From Phallusia fumigata (lineage: Eukaryota; Chordata; Ascidiacea; Phlebobranchia; Ascidiidae): a stretch of DNA of 20,005 bases. Both the position numbers and the translations under genes were made by a program. The stretch spans positions 1-20,005 of the forward strand of contig QXVZ01027033.1 of assembly GCA_008931825.1 (NCBI GenBank), given 5' to 3'. This document shows positions 19,312 to 20,005 of the stretch, piece by piece. The first letter of the stretch is position 1. Each line of letters starts with the position of its first letter. The notes under the pieces were generated by a model. That model had not been told where the DNA came from and did not search any database. It saw only the letters and a list, made by a program, of their open reading frames with translations.

Positions 19312-19978
19312 ATGAAAAATAATCATGAAGCAGTAAAGGTTATTACTCAACAAAGTCCTGACAATCCATACATGGACCTAGCCAAGAAGTCATTAACTTC
19401 CGTACCAGAGGAGATATTTATGTTACCACACATTCAGGTAAGTTAGTGTTGCCCTTCGTGTAGCTACAAGTGTTTTTCATGTTTGTTTTGATGGATCTTT
19501 GGTTTTCACAGCATTTGTATTTGGAAGAAAATTCACTAAAGCAATTACCAGACAACTTTTTTGATCATCTGCCCAACTTGCAATGGCTTGATTTGAGAAA
19601 CAACCAACTGACATGCATCCCAGTATCTATCGGAAGACACCAGTAAGTGAAAACAACAGTTGGTGCCAAACTTGTTTGGAGACATATTAGAAAATCTAAC
19701 TCTTCTTTTGCTTAGGTCCATTAAAAACCTCTTGCTTGAAGGAAATGCACTAACACACTTACCATTACAAATGGGAATGACAAAGTGCTTGACAGGTAAG
19801 TTAAGTAATTTGTTGTATAGTAAGTGTACATTCTTGGTTTTTTTAACAGGCCTAAATCTGCGTGGGAATCCCCTCCAGATGCCCCCTCAACACATTGTTG
19901 ATCAGGGTGTTTACGTGATTTTGTCATACCTTTATCAAGAGTTGCAAAACAGAACAAAAGAACCACCCTTGGTTCACG
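19312..19978 (+). CDS. LRRC27-like: LRRC27-like leucine-rich repeat protein, 3' incomplete
   Basis: Exons 19312-19437, 19512-19642, 19716-19795 and 19850-19978 join in phase (0, 2, 1) with strong GTAAGT or GTAAG donors; the last donor (GTAAGT at 19979) shows that the gene runs on. The 155 residues seen contain consecutive leucine-rich repeats: MDLAKKSLTSVPEEIF, HLYLEENSLKQLPDNFFDHL, LQWLDLRNNQLTCIPVSIG, IKNLLLEGNALTHLPLQMG and LNLRGNPLQMPPQHIV. The order and the LLLEGN...LP..MG...L..LNLR..P...PP..VV.QG pattern resemble LRRC27, a poorly characterised vertebrate LRR protein. There is no signal peptide, so it is probably intracellular. The ATG at 19312 (context AACAAACATGA) is the first in-frame start. 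A minus-strand frame over 19721-19999 is a shadow. Confidence 0.8.
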
Positions 19979-20005
19979 GTAAGTTGAAAACGTTGCCACA
20001 CATCT

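Overview
The window reads as nuclear DNA of an invertebrate animal. It is AT-rich and has compact multi-exon genes with small GT-AG introns, animal-type protein families, long stretches without convincing coding sequence, and high allelic divergence. An ascidian such as Ciona is my best guess, but nothing in the sequence proves the species. It is not bacterial: there are no operons or Shine-Dalgarno sites, and most long open frames are chance.

Layout. 1-7766 is mostly non-coding. It holds two tandem copies split by single N bases (2514-2784 and 5944-6172) and one possible TATA-driven first exon (5260-5518). 7767-10852 (minus strand) encodes an ankyrin-repeat protein of the muscle ankyrin repeat (ANKRD1/2/23, CARP) type with an unusual acidic C-terminal tail. 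Two of its exons appear twice because about 0.9 kb is repeated around the N at 9762. 11063-14569 (plus strand) encodes a cytochrome b5-fused front-end desaturase in six phase-consistent exons. The two genes are head to head, and the N at 10978 lies between them, so the 5' ends of both are missing or unclear. A 68-bp palindromic pogo-like mini-element sits in the last desaturase intron.

14570-15671 holds the desaturase 3' flank, a diverged 108-bp tandem duplication, and a weakly supported small membrane-protein gene. 15672-18515 is the most striking part: a 2.84-kb DNA transposon relic with 41-bp terminal inverted repeats, a decayed P-element/THAP9-type transposase on the minus strand, and a large inverted array of 54-bp repeats (nine forward, seven reverse) derived from the terminal repeat. 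This recalls the foldback-like Galileo members of the P superfamily. 19312-19978 (plus strand) gives the first four exons of an LRRC27-like leucine-rich repeat gene, which continues past the window.

The genes share no obvious pathway. The window also carries five single-N joins. Four are flanked by repeated sequence, which shows that contig ends that should have been merged were laid side by side. Any reading of 'tandem duplication' here must allow for that.
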